A DNA stretch of 64,000 bases from Aliivibrio sifiae (GTDB lineage: Bacteria; Pseudomonadota; Gammaproteobacteria; Enterobacterales; Vibrionaceae). The DNA lies in the NCBI RefSeq assembly GCF_002954705.1, contig NZ_MSCO01000002.1, forward strand, positions 99,856-163,855. Direction: 5' to 3'. The translations under genes and the position numbers were made by a program. The notes beneath the pieces are model-generated. The model was not told where the DNA came from and did not search any database. It saw only the letters and a list, made by a program, of their open reading frames with translations. Of this stretch, positions 35,906 through 45,208 are shown one piece after another. Numbering within the stretch: the first letter of the stretch is position 1; each line of letters opens with the position of its first letter.

Positions 35906-36787
35906 ATGACTAAACCTGTAATTGGTTTCATCGGCCTAGGTCTTATGGGCGGCAACATGGTAGAAAACCTACAAACACGCGGCTACCACGTAAACGTAAT
36001 GGATCTTAGCGAAGAAGCGATGGCACGCGTTACAGCTCGTGGTAATGCTACAGCGTTTACTTCTGCAAAAGAATTAGCAGCAGCAAGTGACATCGTTGAG
36101 TTTTGTCTTACTACTTCAGCTGTTGTTGAAAAAATTGTTTACGGTGAAGATGGTGTTCTTGCAGGTATCAAAGAAGGTTCAGTATTAATTGATTTCGGTA
36201 CTTCTATTCCAGCTTCTACTAAAAAAATCGGTGCAGCACTTGCTGAGAAAGGCGCAGGCATGATTGATGCTCCTTTAGGTCGTACACCGGCACACGCTAA
36301 AGATGGTCTTTTGAACATCATGGCTGCTGGCGATATGGATACGTTCAACAAAGTTAAACCTGTTCTTGAAGAGCAAGGCGAAAACGTATTCCACCTAGGT
36401 GCTTTAGGTTCAGGTCACGTGACTAAGCTTGTGAACAACTTCATGGGCATGACTACAGTTGCAACGATGTCTCAAGCGTTTGCTGTTGCTGAACGCGCTG
36501 GTGTTGATGGACAACAACTGTTTGATATCATGTCAGCAGGCCCATCTAACTCTCCGTTTATGCAGTTTTGTAAGTTCTACGCAGTAGATGGCGAAGAGAA
36601 GTTAGGCTTCTCTGTTGCAAACGCAAATAAAGATCTTGGTTATTTCCTTGCGCTTTGTGAAGAGCTAGGTACTGAGTCTCTAATTGCTCAAGGTACTGCT
36701 GCCAACCTACAAGCCGCTGTTGATGCTGGCCTAGGTCAAAATGACGTACCAGTTATTTTTGATTACTTCACTAAACTAGAGAAGTAA
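35906..36787 (+). CDS. DEH reductase-like dehydrogenase (3-hydroxyisobutyrate dehydrogenase family)
   Basis: 293 residues from ATG 35906, which follows TTTGGAGTTCAAC; the longer frame needs TTG. The Rossmann fold begins GFIGLGLMGGNM, and the catalytic lysine lies in GHVTKLVNNFMG (about 171-182), as in beta-hydroxyacid dehydrogenases. In alginate-degrading vibrios a member of this family (DehR) reduces the linear monouronate DEH to KDG. The place between two alginate lyase loci supports that role; a tartronate-semialdehyde reductase is the family alternative. It is followed by a long hairpin. Confidence 0.8.
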   Translation: MTKPVIGFIGLGLMGGNMVENLQTRGYHVNVMDLSEEAMARVTARGNATAFTSAKELAAASDIVEFCLTTSAVVEKIVYGEDGVLAGIKEGSVLIDFGTSIPASTKKIGAALAEKGAGMIDAPLGRTPAHAKDGLLNIMAAGDMDTFNKVKPVLEEQGENVFHLGALGSGHVTKLVNNFMGMTTVATMSQAFAVAERAGVDGQQLFDIMSAGPSNSPFMQFCKFYAVDGEEKLGFSVANANKDLGYFLALCEELGTESLIAQGTAANLQAAVDAGLGQNDVPVIFDYFTKLEK

Positions 36788-36794
36788 TAACACA

Positions 36795-36852
36795 TAGCCT
36801 TACTAGGGCACTCAAGGCAACCAAATCTTAGAGTGTTTTAGTAGGGCTAATT
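36795..36852 (+). terminator. Hairpin after the DEH reductase gene
   Basis: TAGCC-TTACTA...CACTC pairs with GAGTG...TAGTAGGGCTA as an interrupted long stem. The T-tract is weak (ATTTCTTATC). Confidence 0.5.
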
Positions 36853-37265
36853 TCTTATCTCCTTTCTTATTTTTTATTCATCTACTCTTCGCGTTAGGCT
36901 TGTTAATTATCTTCGATAGCACCTCATTATCTTATTGCTTACCCTTCAAACTTTATCTTTACCATTATATTGATTTATCGTCATGTTCTTAAATGAAATG
37001 TATGATTAATCTTGTGGTTTTTAACATTTTCAATATCTAAAATATCGATGTTAAAAACGGAAGTTTTCTTATTTATAATTGTAAATGTTATCAATATCTA
37101 AGTTTTATCCCTATTTTTAAGCTCAATCATGATTAACTTCTCACATCTACAACCCCTTAATTTCTCCTTTTTCATATGTGTTAAAATAATACAAATAAAA
37201 GCGCTAAATAACTCTCTTTTCACTGAGGTATAACTCAGTACTCATTACCAATAAAGGATTGAATA
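36853..37265 (+). promoter_or_regulatory. Promoter region of the PL7 lyase gene
   Basis: An AT-rich 413-bp stretch without a gene. A half-operator (AAATAATACAA at 37184-37194) lies 71 bp before the start codon, at nearly the same position as the operators before the other alginate genes. Confidence 0.45.
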
Positions 37266-38300
37266 ATGTTAAAGAAAAATAAGCTAACCGCTGCATTATT
37301 GGCTGTTGTTCCAATGGTTACTTTTGCGAATAATGGTGTTGTAGAACCAGTTCCCGCTGATAATTTTGATATGCGTAATTGGAAGATAACCATTCCATCT
37401 GACATTAATGAAGATGGTCGTGTTGATGAGATAGAAGGAGTCGCGATGATGAGCTACTCACATAAGGATTTCTTTCATTTAGATAAAGAAGGCAATCTTG
37501 TATTTGAGGTTCAAAACCAAGCGATCACAACCAAAAACTCAAAAAATGCACGATCAGAGCTTCGTGAGATGCCACGCGGTGCTGATTTCTCGATTGATAC
37601 TGCCGATAAGGAAAACCAATGGGTGTTATCAAGTCACCCTAGCGCGAGCGCATACAGTGCAATTGGCGGTACGTTAGAGGCAACGTTAAAAGTAAACCAT
37701 GTTCCGGTCAACGCTAAGTTTCCTGATAAATACCCTGCATATTCCGTTGTTGTTGGTCAGATCCACGCGAAGAAACACGATGAGCTTATTAAAGCCGGTA
37801 CTGGCTATGGTTATGGTAACGAACCATTGAAGATTTTCTATAAGAAGTTCCCAGGACAGGAAATGGGCTCGGTGTTTTGGAACTATGAACGTAATTTAGA
37901 GAAGAACGATCCTAATCGTGCAGATATCGCTTACCCTGTTTGGGGTAACACTTGGGATAATCCAGCAGAGCCGGGTAAAGCTGGTATTGCACTAGGTGAA
38001 GAGTTCAGCTATCGCGTTGAAGTAAAAGAGACCATGATGTACTTGACTTTTGAAACAGCACGCCATGATAAGGTCACTTATGAAATTGATCTTAGTAAAG
38101 GGATCGACAAACTAGATTCACCTACTGGTTACGCAGAAGATGATTTCTACTTTAAAGCAGGTGCGTATGGTCAATGTAGTGTGAGTGAATCTCATGCTGT
38201 TTGGGGTACAGGTTGTGCCGGAACTGGTGATTTTGCAACTGACAAAAAAGCGGGCAACTACAGTAGCGTTACGTTTAGTCAACTTGAGTTGAATAAGTAA
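37266..38300 (+). CDS. Secreted alginate lyase, PL7
   Basis: 344 residues. The signal peptide ends about residue 21 (MVTFA|NNG). The single catalytic domain is alginate_lyase2 (PL7), with the three family blocks RSELRE (96-101), QIH (165-167) and YFKAGAYGQ (295-303). QIH tends to go with activity on polyG or mixed blocks and QVH with polyM, so G-containing alginate is the guess. DINEDGRVDEIEG (46-58) resembles a calcium loop. A Cys pair (304, 317) may form a disulfide. It would begin polymer cutting outside the cell or in the periplasm. RBS AAGGA. Confidence 0.93.
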   Translation: MLKKNKLTAALLAVVPMVTFANNGVVEPVPADNFDMRNWKITIPSDINEDGRVDEIEGVAMMSYSHKDFFHLDKEGNLVFEVQNQAITTKNSKNARSELREMPRGADFSIDTADKENQWVLSSHPSASAYSAIGGTLEATLKVNHVPVNAKFPDKYPAYSVVVGQIHAKKHDELIKAGTGYGYGNEPLKIFYKKFPGQEMGSVFWNYERNLEKNDPNRADIAYPVWGNTWDNPAEPGKAGIALGEEFSYRVEVKETMMYLTFETARHDKVTYEIDLSKGIDKLDSPTGYAEDDFYFKAGAYGQCSVSESHAVWGTGCAGTGDFATDKKAGNYSSVTFSQLELNK

Positions 38301-38345
38301 GTTAAGTAAAAGCTAGAATGATAAAAAAGACCGCTAAATTATCAG

Positions 38346-38382
38346 TAATGCCAGTCAGTTAAGCTGACTGGCTTTTTATTTT
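38346..38382 (+). terminator. Terminator of the PL7 gene, built from a MITE end
   Basis: GCCAGTCAG-TTAAG-CTGACTGGC plus TTTTTATTTT is a clear intrinsic terminator. Its left arm lies in TAATGCCAGTCAGTTAAGC (38346-38364), which is exactly the outer 19 bases of the MITE's right end in inverse orientation. Confidence 0.8.
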
Positions 38383-38471
38383 CCCAAAAAGGGTACTTCA
38401 CGGTTTTTACTTTAACTCTTTATGGATAACTAAAAGAAAGGCTGAAATTAATTAGCCTTTCGTCTTGGTAG

Positions 38472-40067
38472 TTACTCTCTGTGTCGTAGTATGTCGAAGT
38501 AAGTCGTTTGAGCTACAACACCTTCACCAACAATAGGATTCATAAAGAACGGTTTAATTACTCGTAAACTGTCACCATTACTACCGTCTGGTTTCTTACT
38601 ATCGAATGTATAACGAATCGTATAGTAGTTTGGTGTCTTGCTTTGGTCGTTAAATGCCGCCTTCATTTCATTATACCAATCAAGAGGAGCGCGAACACGA
38701 ATCGGTTTCTCCGCAGAGAAATGATAACCCCCTAAATCCACAATACCTTCAGGACAAACAGCTAATGGTGCTTTATCGTAACCACAGTTATCAATCCAGT
38801 CTTTACCACCGAATGAACCTCCTTTACCAGTACCTGTGAATGCAATATCTTTCATTTCCACGGTCTTAACAGGGTTAGTTAGGTTTTTAGTATCATCGGT
38901 AGCGTGTACAAAGAACTCAACTTTAACTGAGATAATCTCCTTATCAGCTTCTACAGATGCCTTCACTAATTCTGTAACCTCTTCTTTAAAAGGAACAATA
39001 GAGGTACTATGGTGTCCATCATTTAACGAGAAGAACGGATAGAATCCATGAGACGGGTACATGGATAGACCGATAGGACGCTTACCTTTAGGGTATGCAT
39101 TGTACGGGATAGATTGTTCATCACCTCCTAACCCTGCGCCATTCATAAAACCAGGTTCTCCACCGTATACCATCCAAGTGTAAGCGTATCCGTGAGTCAT
39201 ACTTATCCCCACATCTTTCTGTCCCCAATTCATAGCGGCGTTACGGTGTCCGATAGAGGATATGTTGCTATGGCTACTTTCATTCCAAACAAAAGATAGT
39301 CCGAAATTACCACCAAACGAAAACTTTGTTGCATTAACGTAGTCCCCGTCCTTTTTAGGACACTCACCCCAAAGGTTTGAGGTCTCTCTTGCTTTGTGAG
39401 CATAGTCGTACATTACGCGAGAGATTTTCTTCTCTTGTGCTTCTTCCCATTTTGGGTCGTGGTTATTACTCAAACCAGACCAAGCCGCCGTTTGCGCTAG
39501 TACTTGCTTATAACCAGACATATAAACACGGGATAAGCCTGATAAGCCACGAACAAAGTTATAATAGCTTAGGGTGTTTTCTAGGTGCTCTTTGTTAATT
39601 AGGCCAATGTAGTGCTCCCCTTCGTCCCATACTGGAACTTCATCGTAAATCGGTTTCTTTAGGTCATATTCTTTCTTAAGGTTTTTAACACCACCTTGAG
39701 AGTGAGGGATAGAGTCATACCAAGTAATTAGGTCATGCTTCTTAGTACTACCCTCGTCACCACCTGTAACTGAAGCGTCGTTGTAAGAGTTTGTAGGTTC
39801 ATGCGCAAATATTACAGGGTCACAAGGGAATACTGGTAGGTTAGTAAGCAACGTCTCTTTGTTATAGAAGTCAGGCACAAAAGGAGTAGACGGCTCAAGA
39901 CCTACTAGAGGTGGTATTACAGGAATACTAGGCTCAAGCGGAGTTGATGGCTTAACATCAATAACAGGCGGAATGGCATCGTTATGGCTGATATCAATTT
40001 TTTCATTTTTGCATCCAACTAAAGCTAGGCAAACAGATACAGCTAAGAACTTTTTATTATGTAACAT
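38472..40067 (-). CDS. CAP-domain lipoprotein
   Basis: About 531 residues from ATG 40067 (MLHNKKFLAVSVCLALVGCKNEK), which gives a lipoprotein signal peptide with the lipobox LVGC; the longer frame adds 44 residues that hide it. A Pro/Ser/Val-rich linker (about 35-65, repeated PSTP/PSIPVIPPL units) leads to a central CAP/SCP-like domain (about 155-320). Its features are NFVRGLSGL, LAQTAAW, NHDPKW, the SHSNISSIGHRNAAMNWGQKDVGIS block and a YTWMVYGG strand. A beta-rich C-terminal region follows. It is likely anchored to a membrane and exposed to the periplasm or surface; the function is unknown. Related repeats flank it, hinting at separate acquisition. Confidence 0.7.
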   Translation of the reverse strand: MLHNKKFLAVSVCLALVGCKNEKIDISHNDAIPPVIDVKPSTPLEPSIPVIPPLVGLEPSTPFVPDFYNKETLLTNLPVFPCDPVIFAHEPTNSYNDASVTGGDEGSTKKHDLITWYDSIPHSQGGVKNLKKEYDLKKPIYDEVPVWDEGEHYIGLINKEHLENTLSYYNFVRGLSGLSRVYMSGYKQVLAQTAAWSGLSNNHDPKWEEAQEKKISRVMYDYAHKARETSNLWGECPKKDGDYVNATKFSFGGNFGLSFVWNESSHSNISSIGHRNAAMNWGQKDVGISMTHGYAYTWMVYGGEPGFMNGAGLGGDEQSIPYNAYPKGKRPIGLSMYPSHGFYPFFSLNDGHHSTSIVPFKEEVTELVKASVEADKEIISVKVEFFVHATDDTKNLTNPVKTVEMKDIAFTGTGKGGSFGGKDWIDNCGYDKAPLAVCPEGIVDLGGYHFSAEKPIRVRAPLDWYNEMKAAFNDQSKTPNYYTIRYTFDSKKPDGSNGDSLRVIKPFFMNPIVGEGVVAQTTYFDILRHRE

Positions 40068-40443
40068 TGTATTATCATTGAGCGTAGGAAATAAATAGCA
40101 AGAAGTATACAATTTTTTTCTACAAAGGAGTATCAATAGTAAGATAAGTGATGCTACTGGAAAATCTCGCTCAACTATAAAGCGAGTTAAATCTGCCATG
40201 GGTAAGAGTTAGCTTGAACTGGGATAACAACAACATCATTACGATAAGATTAAATACCAATGGTTGGTAATGCCTGTTATTTTAAGCTGACTGGCTTTTC
40301 TATAGCCACACATTTACTACACAATTCAAATTAATTTATCTAATACCATTTATTATCAAATGGTTATAAATACTTCTCACCTCAAACTTCCCTCACATTT
40401 GTTCGTTATTCTAGCTACAGTTAGGCAATTAGGATATTTGAGC
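40068..40443. other. Intergenic region with a partial copy of the MITE-end hairpin
   Basis: A 376-bp gap. At 40268-40299 TAATGCC...TTAAGCTGACTGGCTTTT repeats most of the terminator at 38346-38376 in the same orientation, with an altered left arm that no longer pairs. The promoters of the lipoprotein (minus) and macA (plus) must be here. Confidence 0.5.
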
Positions 40444-41685
40444 ATGAAAAACATCAAAAAATTAGTGATGGTCACTTTACTTGTTATCGCTACTGGTACT
40501 GTCGCCACGTATTTTTATATAAAGAATGATACTCCAATGGTGGCTTATTCTACTGAGCCCGTTCGCGTTGGAGACATTGAAGATGTCGTGCTTACTAATG
40601 GCGTGTTATATCCCTACAAAATGGTGAATGTGGGGGCTCAAGTGTCAGGAAAATTAGAAACGATAGCCGTTACGGTTGGCGACACACTTAAAGCTGGTGA
40701 TCTTATTGCTCAGATTGATAACCTGTCACAAGAAAATGCGCTAAAGGAAGCACAAGCATCACTGACTAACATTAATGCTCAATATCGCGCAAAAACAGCA
40801 CAGATTTATCAATCAAAGCTTGCCTTTGAAAGACAAAAGACGATGCTACAAAAAAACGTTACTTCGCAATCTACGTATGATGCGGCAGAAGCTGAACTCC
40901 TTGTTTATAAGGCCGAACTCGACCAATTGGTTGCTGAAAAAGAAAAAGCACTGATCAGTGTGGATGATGCTCAGTTAGATTTAGGTTATACAACCATTGA
41001 ATCGCCGATTGATGGTACGGTTGTTTATGTCTCAGTTGAAGAGGGACAAACGGTAAATACTAACCAATCGACGCCTTCGATTATTGAAGTGGCTCAACTT
41101 GATGTTATGACGATTAAGGCGCAAGTGTCTGAAGCAGATATCATTCACATTGCGAAGGGACAACTGGTGTATTTTTCGATTTTAGGAGCACCACAACATA
41201 ATTTTTATGGTGAACTTAAATCAATTGAGCCCGGCCCAACCCTTCTTACTGGCGATGATAACGAATTAAATATTGGTGACAACGACGCGATTTATTACAA
41301 CGCATTATTTGATGTCGACAACAGTGATGGACTGCTGCGTTTTGGTATGACAGCGCAAGTGTCAATTGTGCTAGATTCAGCAAAAGAGGCGTTATTGGTT
41401 CCATCTCAAATTCTTACTCGTAAGCTTAAGGGTGAAAACCGTTATCGCATTCCTGTACTAGTTCGGGGTACGCTAGAAATGCGAAACGTTGAAATTGGTA
41501 TCGACAATAAAGTGTATGCACAAGTATTGAGTGGATTAGAGCAAGGCGACCAAGTGATTATTGGGCAAGCGAATATCAAATCATCATCAAGTTTTGATAT
41601 GTCATCAACTTTAGGGCAAGACAAAGGCGGACGTGGTAACGGTGGCCCTGGAGGTCGTGGTCAAGGCAACGGCGGGAGATCTTGA
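40444..41685 (+). CDS. macA: MacA-like periplasmic adaptor
   Basis: 413 residues from ATG 40444 (MKNIKKLVMVTLL), placed after TTAGGATATTTGAGC; the longer frame is not needed. There is an N-terminal membrane anchor, a lipoyl half-motif VNVGAQVSGKLETIAVTVGD, an alpha-hairpin (about 95-165), a second lipoyl half GYTTIESPIDGTVVYVSVEEGQ, a beta-barrel and a Gly-rich tail. It is the membrane-fusion part of a MacAB-TolC type pump. It is followed immediately by macB and a two-component system. Confidence 0.9.
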   Translation: MKNIKKLVMVTLLVIATGTVATYFYIKNDTPMVAYSTEPVRVGDIEDVVLTNGVLYPYKMVNVGAQVSGKLETIAVTVGDTLKAGDLIAQIDNLSQENALKEAQASLTNINAQYRAKTAQIYQSKLAFERQKTMLQKNVTSQSTYDAAEAELLVYKAELDQLVAEKEKALISVDDAQLDLGYTTIESPIDGTVVYVSVEEGQTVNTNQSTPSIIEVAQLDVMTIKAQVSEADIIHIAKGQLVYFSILGAPQHNFYGELKSIEPGPTLLTGDDNELNIGDNDAIYYNALFDVDNSDGLLRFGMTAQVSIVLDSAKEALLVPSQILTRKLKGENRYRIPVLVRGTLEMRNVEIGIDNKVYAQVLSGLEQGDQVIIGQANIKSSSSFDMSSTLGQDKGGRGNGGPGGRGQGNGGRS

Positions 41686-41687
41686 CC

Positions 41688-43709
41688 ATGAATGAGGTAC
41701 TATTAGAAGTCTCAGGTCTGAGTCGTCGTTTTCCTGCAGGCGATGAAGAGTTAACGGTATTAAACAACGTTAATCTCACCATACGTCGTGGAGAAATGAT
41801 CGCGATAATGGGTGCATCCGGATCCGGTAAATCGACCTTAATGAACATTTTAGGTTGTTTAGATACTCCTAGTGAAGGTGGTTACTTCGTTAATGGTCGA
41901 GATACATCGTCAATGAACTCAGAAGAATTAGCCGAGTTACGACGTGACTATTTTGGTTTCATATTTCAGCGTTATCATTTGTTAGATGATCTTACCGCTA
42001 TCGGTAATGTTGAAATTCCGGCACTTTACTCAGCAGAGAATAAATCGTCTCGTCAAGCACGAGCAGAGCAGTTGTTAGATAGATTGGGATTAGCCGATCG
42101 CATGGGTCATAAGCCAAGCCAACTCAGTGGTGGTCAACAACAGCGAGTCAGTGTCGCTCGTGCTTTAATTAATGGTGGTACGGTGATCCTTGCCGATGAG
42201 CCAACGGGTGCGCTTGATAGTCATAGCGGTAGAGAAATGATGAACCTGCTACGTGAGCTACACCAGCAAGGACATACCATTATTCTGGTTACTCATGATC
42301 CTAAGATCGCCGCCTCAGCAGAGCGTGTTATTGAGATCTCTGATGGAGAGATTGTTAGTGATAGAACTAGTGAGAACAATAACAACACAACCTTAAATGA
42401 ACATGCTGAAACGGATATTCCAGAAGCAAGTGTTCCAAAAATAAGCGCTTTAGAGATAAGTATTAAAGAAAAACAAAGTACAAATGCATTCACCTTCAAG
42501 CCATTTTCTGTACAGTGGTTTAGCGTTGTTGAAGCGTTCAAAATGTCGCTGTCGGCAATGAGAAGTCATCGCCTAAGAACATTTTTAACCATGTTGGGGA
42601 TTATTATTGGTATTGCTTCTGTGGTATCAGTGGTGGCTATTGGTAATGGTTCACAAGCACAAGTGTTGTCAAGAATAGCTTCAATGGGTACCAATACCAT
42701 TGAAATCAAACCAGGGTCAGGCTTAGGTGACCGACGTGCGGGGCGAGTAAGAACACTGACGGCAAGTGATGCGGATGCTTTAAAAAATCTATCCTTTGTC
42801 GATAGTGTGACGCCGACCGTGCGTGCTAATGTTGCAGTGCGTTATGGTAATGAGGCAGTAACAGCAGAAGTGCAAGGCGTTGGTCCTGACTACTTTCGTG
42901 TTCAAGGTTTTGAGGTAGCGCAAGGTCAATTATTTGATGATGAAAGTGTCGATACTTTAGAGCAAGTAGCGGTCATTGATAACAATACTTTAAATGATCT
43001 TTTCCCAGATGGTGATGTACTTGGAAAAGTCATCTTCTTAGGCCGTTTACCTGTGCGTATTATTGCGGTCACTGAAGCAAGGGAAATGGCGTTTGGCAAC
43101 AGTGATGCTTTGAATGTATGGTTACCTTATAGTACGGTGAATTCTCGTATTTATAGCCAAAATTACGTTAATGATATTACGGTCAGAGTGAGCGATGAGG
43201 TATCCAGTACCGCCGCAGAGCAAGCGATTATTAACTTGATAAAAATGCGTCATGGTGTAGAGGATTTCTTTACTGTAAATACGGACACGGTAAGAGAGAA
43301 TATAGAGCAAACCTCGTCAACGATGACCTTACTTATCTCATCCATTGCCTTTATTTCACTGGTGGTTGGTGGTATTGGTGTTATGAATATTATGCTGGTG
43401 TCGGTAACTGAACGAACACGAGAAATTGGCATTCGTATGGCGGTTGGCGCAAGGCAAACCGATATTTTAAAACAATTTTTAATTGAAGCTGTTTTGGTAT
43501 GTTTGTGTGGTGGTGCTTTAGGTATTGGGTTAGCTTATGTTGTAGGGTTGATTATTTCATCGACGAGCAGTGACTTGGATATGATTTATTCGACAAATTC
43601 AATTGTTGCGGCGTTTATTTTCTCAACGCTGATTGGGGTTATATTTGGTTTCTTACCTGCCAGAAATGCAGCAAAATTAAACCCTGTGGATGCGTTATCA
43701 CGAGGATAA
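41688..43709 (+). CDS. macB: MacB-like ABC exporter
   Basis: 673 residues from ATG 41688 (MNEVLLEVSGL), with GGGAG upstream. The N-terminal ATPase has Walker A GASGSGKST, signature LSGGQQQR and Walker B ILADEPTGAL. A linker (about 230-280) leads to the first membrane helix (FLTMLGIIIGIASVVSVVAIG), a periplasmic MacB_PCD domain, and the FtsX-like block of three helices at the end. It is a mechanotransmission-type pump for peptides, macrolides or lipids; the substrate is unknown. It overlaps the histidine kinase frame by 20 bp. Confidence 0.92.
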   Translation: MNEVLLEVSGLSRRFPAGDEELTVLNNVNLTIRRGEMIAIMGASGSGKSTLMNILGCLDTPSEGGYFVNGRDTSSMNSEELAELRRDYFGFIFQRYHLLDDLTAIGNVEIPALYSAENKSSRQARAEQLLDRLGLADRMGHKPSQLSGGQQQRVSVARALINGGTVILADEPTGALDSHSGREMMNLLRELHQQGHTIILVTHDPKIAASAERVIEISDGEIVSDRTSENNNNTTLNEHAETDIPEASVPKISALEISIKEKQSTNAFTFKPFSVQWFSVVEAFKMSLSAMRSHRLRTFLTMLGIIIGIASVVSVVAIGNGSQAQVLSRIASMGTNTIEIKPGSGLGDRRAGRVRTLTASDADALKNLSFVDSVTPTVRANVAVRYGNEAVTAEVQGVGPDYFRVQGFEVAQGQLFDDESVDTLEQVAVIDNNTLNDLFPDGDVLGKVIFLGRLPVRIIAVTEAREMAFGNSDALNVWLPYSTVNSRIYSQNYVNDITVRVSDEVSSTAAEQAIINLIKMRHGVEDFFTVNTDTVRENIEQTSSTMTLLISSIAFISLVVGGIGVMNIMLVSVTERTREIGIRMAVGARQTDILKQFLIEAVLVCLCGGALGIGLAYVVGLIISSTSSDLDMIYSTNSIVAAFIFSTLIGVIFGFLPARNAAKLNPVDALSRG

Positions 43710-45186
43710 GGAAAGAACGTTGAAGATAGCTCACAAGTGGAAAATAGCTCATAAATTGAAGATAAGTTATAAGTTGAAACTCATTCATAAGTTCTTCTTC
43801 GCTTTTTGCATCACAAGCTTTGTGGCGGTATGCATTATGCTTGCACTGATCATGCAGAATTTGTCATCAGGTTTTCATGATTTTATTAAAGAGGCTGAAT
43901 CGAGCTATATCGAACAAGTCAGCCAAAAGTTAAGTGAGCATTACCAAGCGAATGGTTCGTGGCAGTCGTTAAAAGAAGATGAGAAAAATTGGCGACGTTT
44001 GGTTGGTACTCGAAAAGGCCCTGAAGAAAATAAGTCACTATCTCTACCGACCGATACAACAGGAATGAGCCAATTACTTCAAACACAGAGAAGACTCAGT
44101 TTGTATGATGTTAATAAAGAGGTCGTGGTAGGAAAACCTAGAATGGATGAAAGAGTTACCACTCAACACATCATGTTAGAGGGGGAGGTGATTGGGTGGT
44201 TAAGTTATGTCCCTTCACAATTGGCTGATCAAAGCCCTGCCAATGCGTTTTTGGCTGAGCAATACCAAAGTTATATAGCGATTACGTTCGCTGTTATTGC
44301 CCTTGCGTTTGTGACTGCTTGGCTTGTTTCTCGTCATTTAGTCGCTCCTATTTTTAGGGTAAACCAAGGCACGACTCAGTTAATCCAAGGTAATCTTTCT
44401 ACCAGAGTAGCGAGCAGTAGCAGTGATGAACTTGGCGTTTTGACAGACAATATTAACGTTCTCGCTGAGACATTGGAAAAGAACAAAACAGAACGTTCAA
44501 AGTGGATGTCAGATGTGGCTCATGAGCTGAAAACCCCCCTCACCGTAGTTCGAGGGCAACTTAACGCTATTCAAGATGGGATTTTTAAAGCGGATGAAAA
44601 ACGCTTGCAGGTGATGATTGATCAAATTGATGGTATGAGCCATTTAGTGGGAGATATTTATCAATTGTCTATTACCGATATTGGTGGTTTGTCTTACCAA
44701 AAATCATCATTCAATCTGGTTGATCTTCTCAAAGACATTTCACTTGGTTTTAAAGTTAAAACGGATGAATTGGGGCTGAGCTTGGTGTGCGAGCCCTTGT
44801 ATAGAGCAGAGAATACGGCGTGTGTTGTCATGGCTGATCGAGAGCGTTTAACGCAGTTGTTTACCAACCTATTGGAAAATAGCTGTCGTTATACCTATGC
44901 TTCGGGAAAAATCGCTTTATCCGTTAGCAATGACAATAATACCGTTGAAGTCGTTATTGAAGATACGTCGCCATCCATACCAGAGCACGATTTTACACGG
45001 GTATTTGAACGTTTTTATCGAGTTGAACAATCTCGCAGTCGCGAGCATGGTGGTTCCGGTATTGGTTTGGCATTGTGTAAGCAAATCATCGAGGCACACC
45101 AAGGCACTATTTGCGCTAAAAAGTCAGAGTTAGGTGGTGTTAAAATGGTGATAACCTTACCGAACCATAATAGTAGATCACGATAA
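43690..45186 (+). CDS. Sensor histidine kinase of the MacAB locus
   Basis: Up to 498 residues. There is a short cytoplasmic N-terminus of 7-residue tandem repeats (KIAHKWK, KIAHKLK, KISYKLK), a membrane helix, a periplasmic domain (about 60-190), a second helix and a HAMP domain. HisKA follows with the phospho-acceptor His in SDVAHELKTPLT, then HATPase with NLLENSCRYT and GGSGIGLALC. BaeS/CpxA-like. The start is ambiguous: ATG 43690 lies inside macB, while TTG 43720 follows AAGGAAAGAACG. It is paired with the regulator 22 bp downstream and probably controls macAB. Confidence 0.88.
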   Translation: MRYHEDKERTLKIAHKWKIAHKLKISYKLKLIHKFFFAFCITSFVAVCIMLALIMQNLSSGFHDFIKEAESSYIEQVSQKLSEHYQANGSWQSLKEDEKNWRRLVGTRKGPEENKSLSLPTDTTGMSQLLQTQRRLSLYDVNKEVVVGKPRMDERVTTQHIMLEGEVIGWLSYVPSQLADQSPANAFLAEQYQSYIAITFAVIALAFVTAWLVSRHLVAPIFRVNQGTTQLIQGNLSTRVASSSSDELGVLTDNINVLAETLEKNKTERSKWMSDVAHELKTPLTVVRGQLNAIQDGIFKADEKRLQVMIDQIDGMSHLVGDIYQLSITDIGGLSYQKSSFNLVDLLKDISLGFKVKTDELGLSLVCEPLYRAENTACVVMADRERLTQLFTNLLENSCRYTYASGKIALSVSNDNNTVEVVIEDTSPSIPEHDFTRVFERFYRVEQSRSREHGGSGIGLALCKQIIEAHQGTICAKKSELGGVKMVITLPNHNSRSR

Positions 45187-45208
45187 GACTTCGATAGAGG
45201 AAAAGAAA

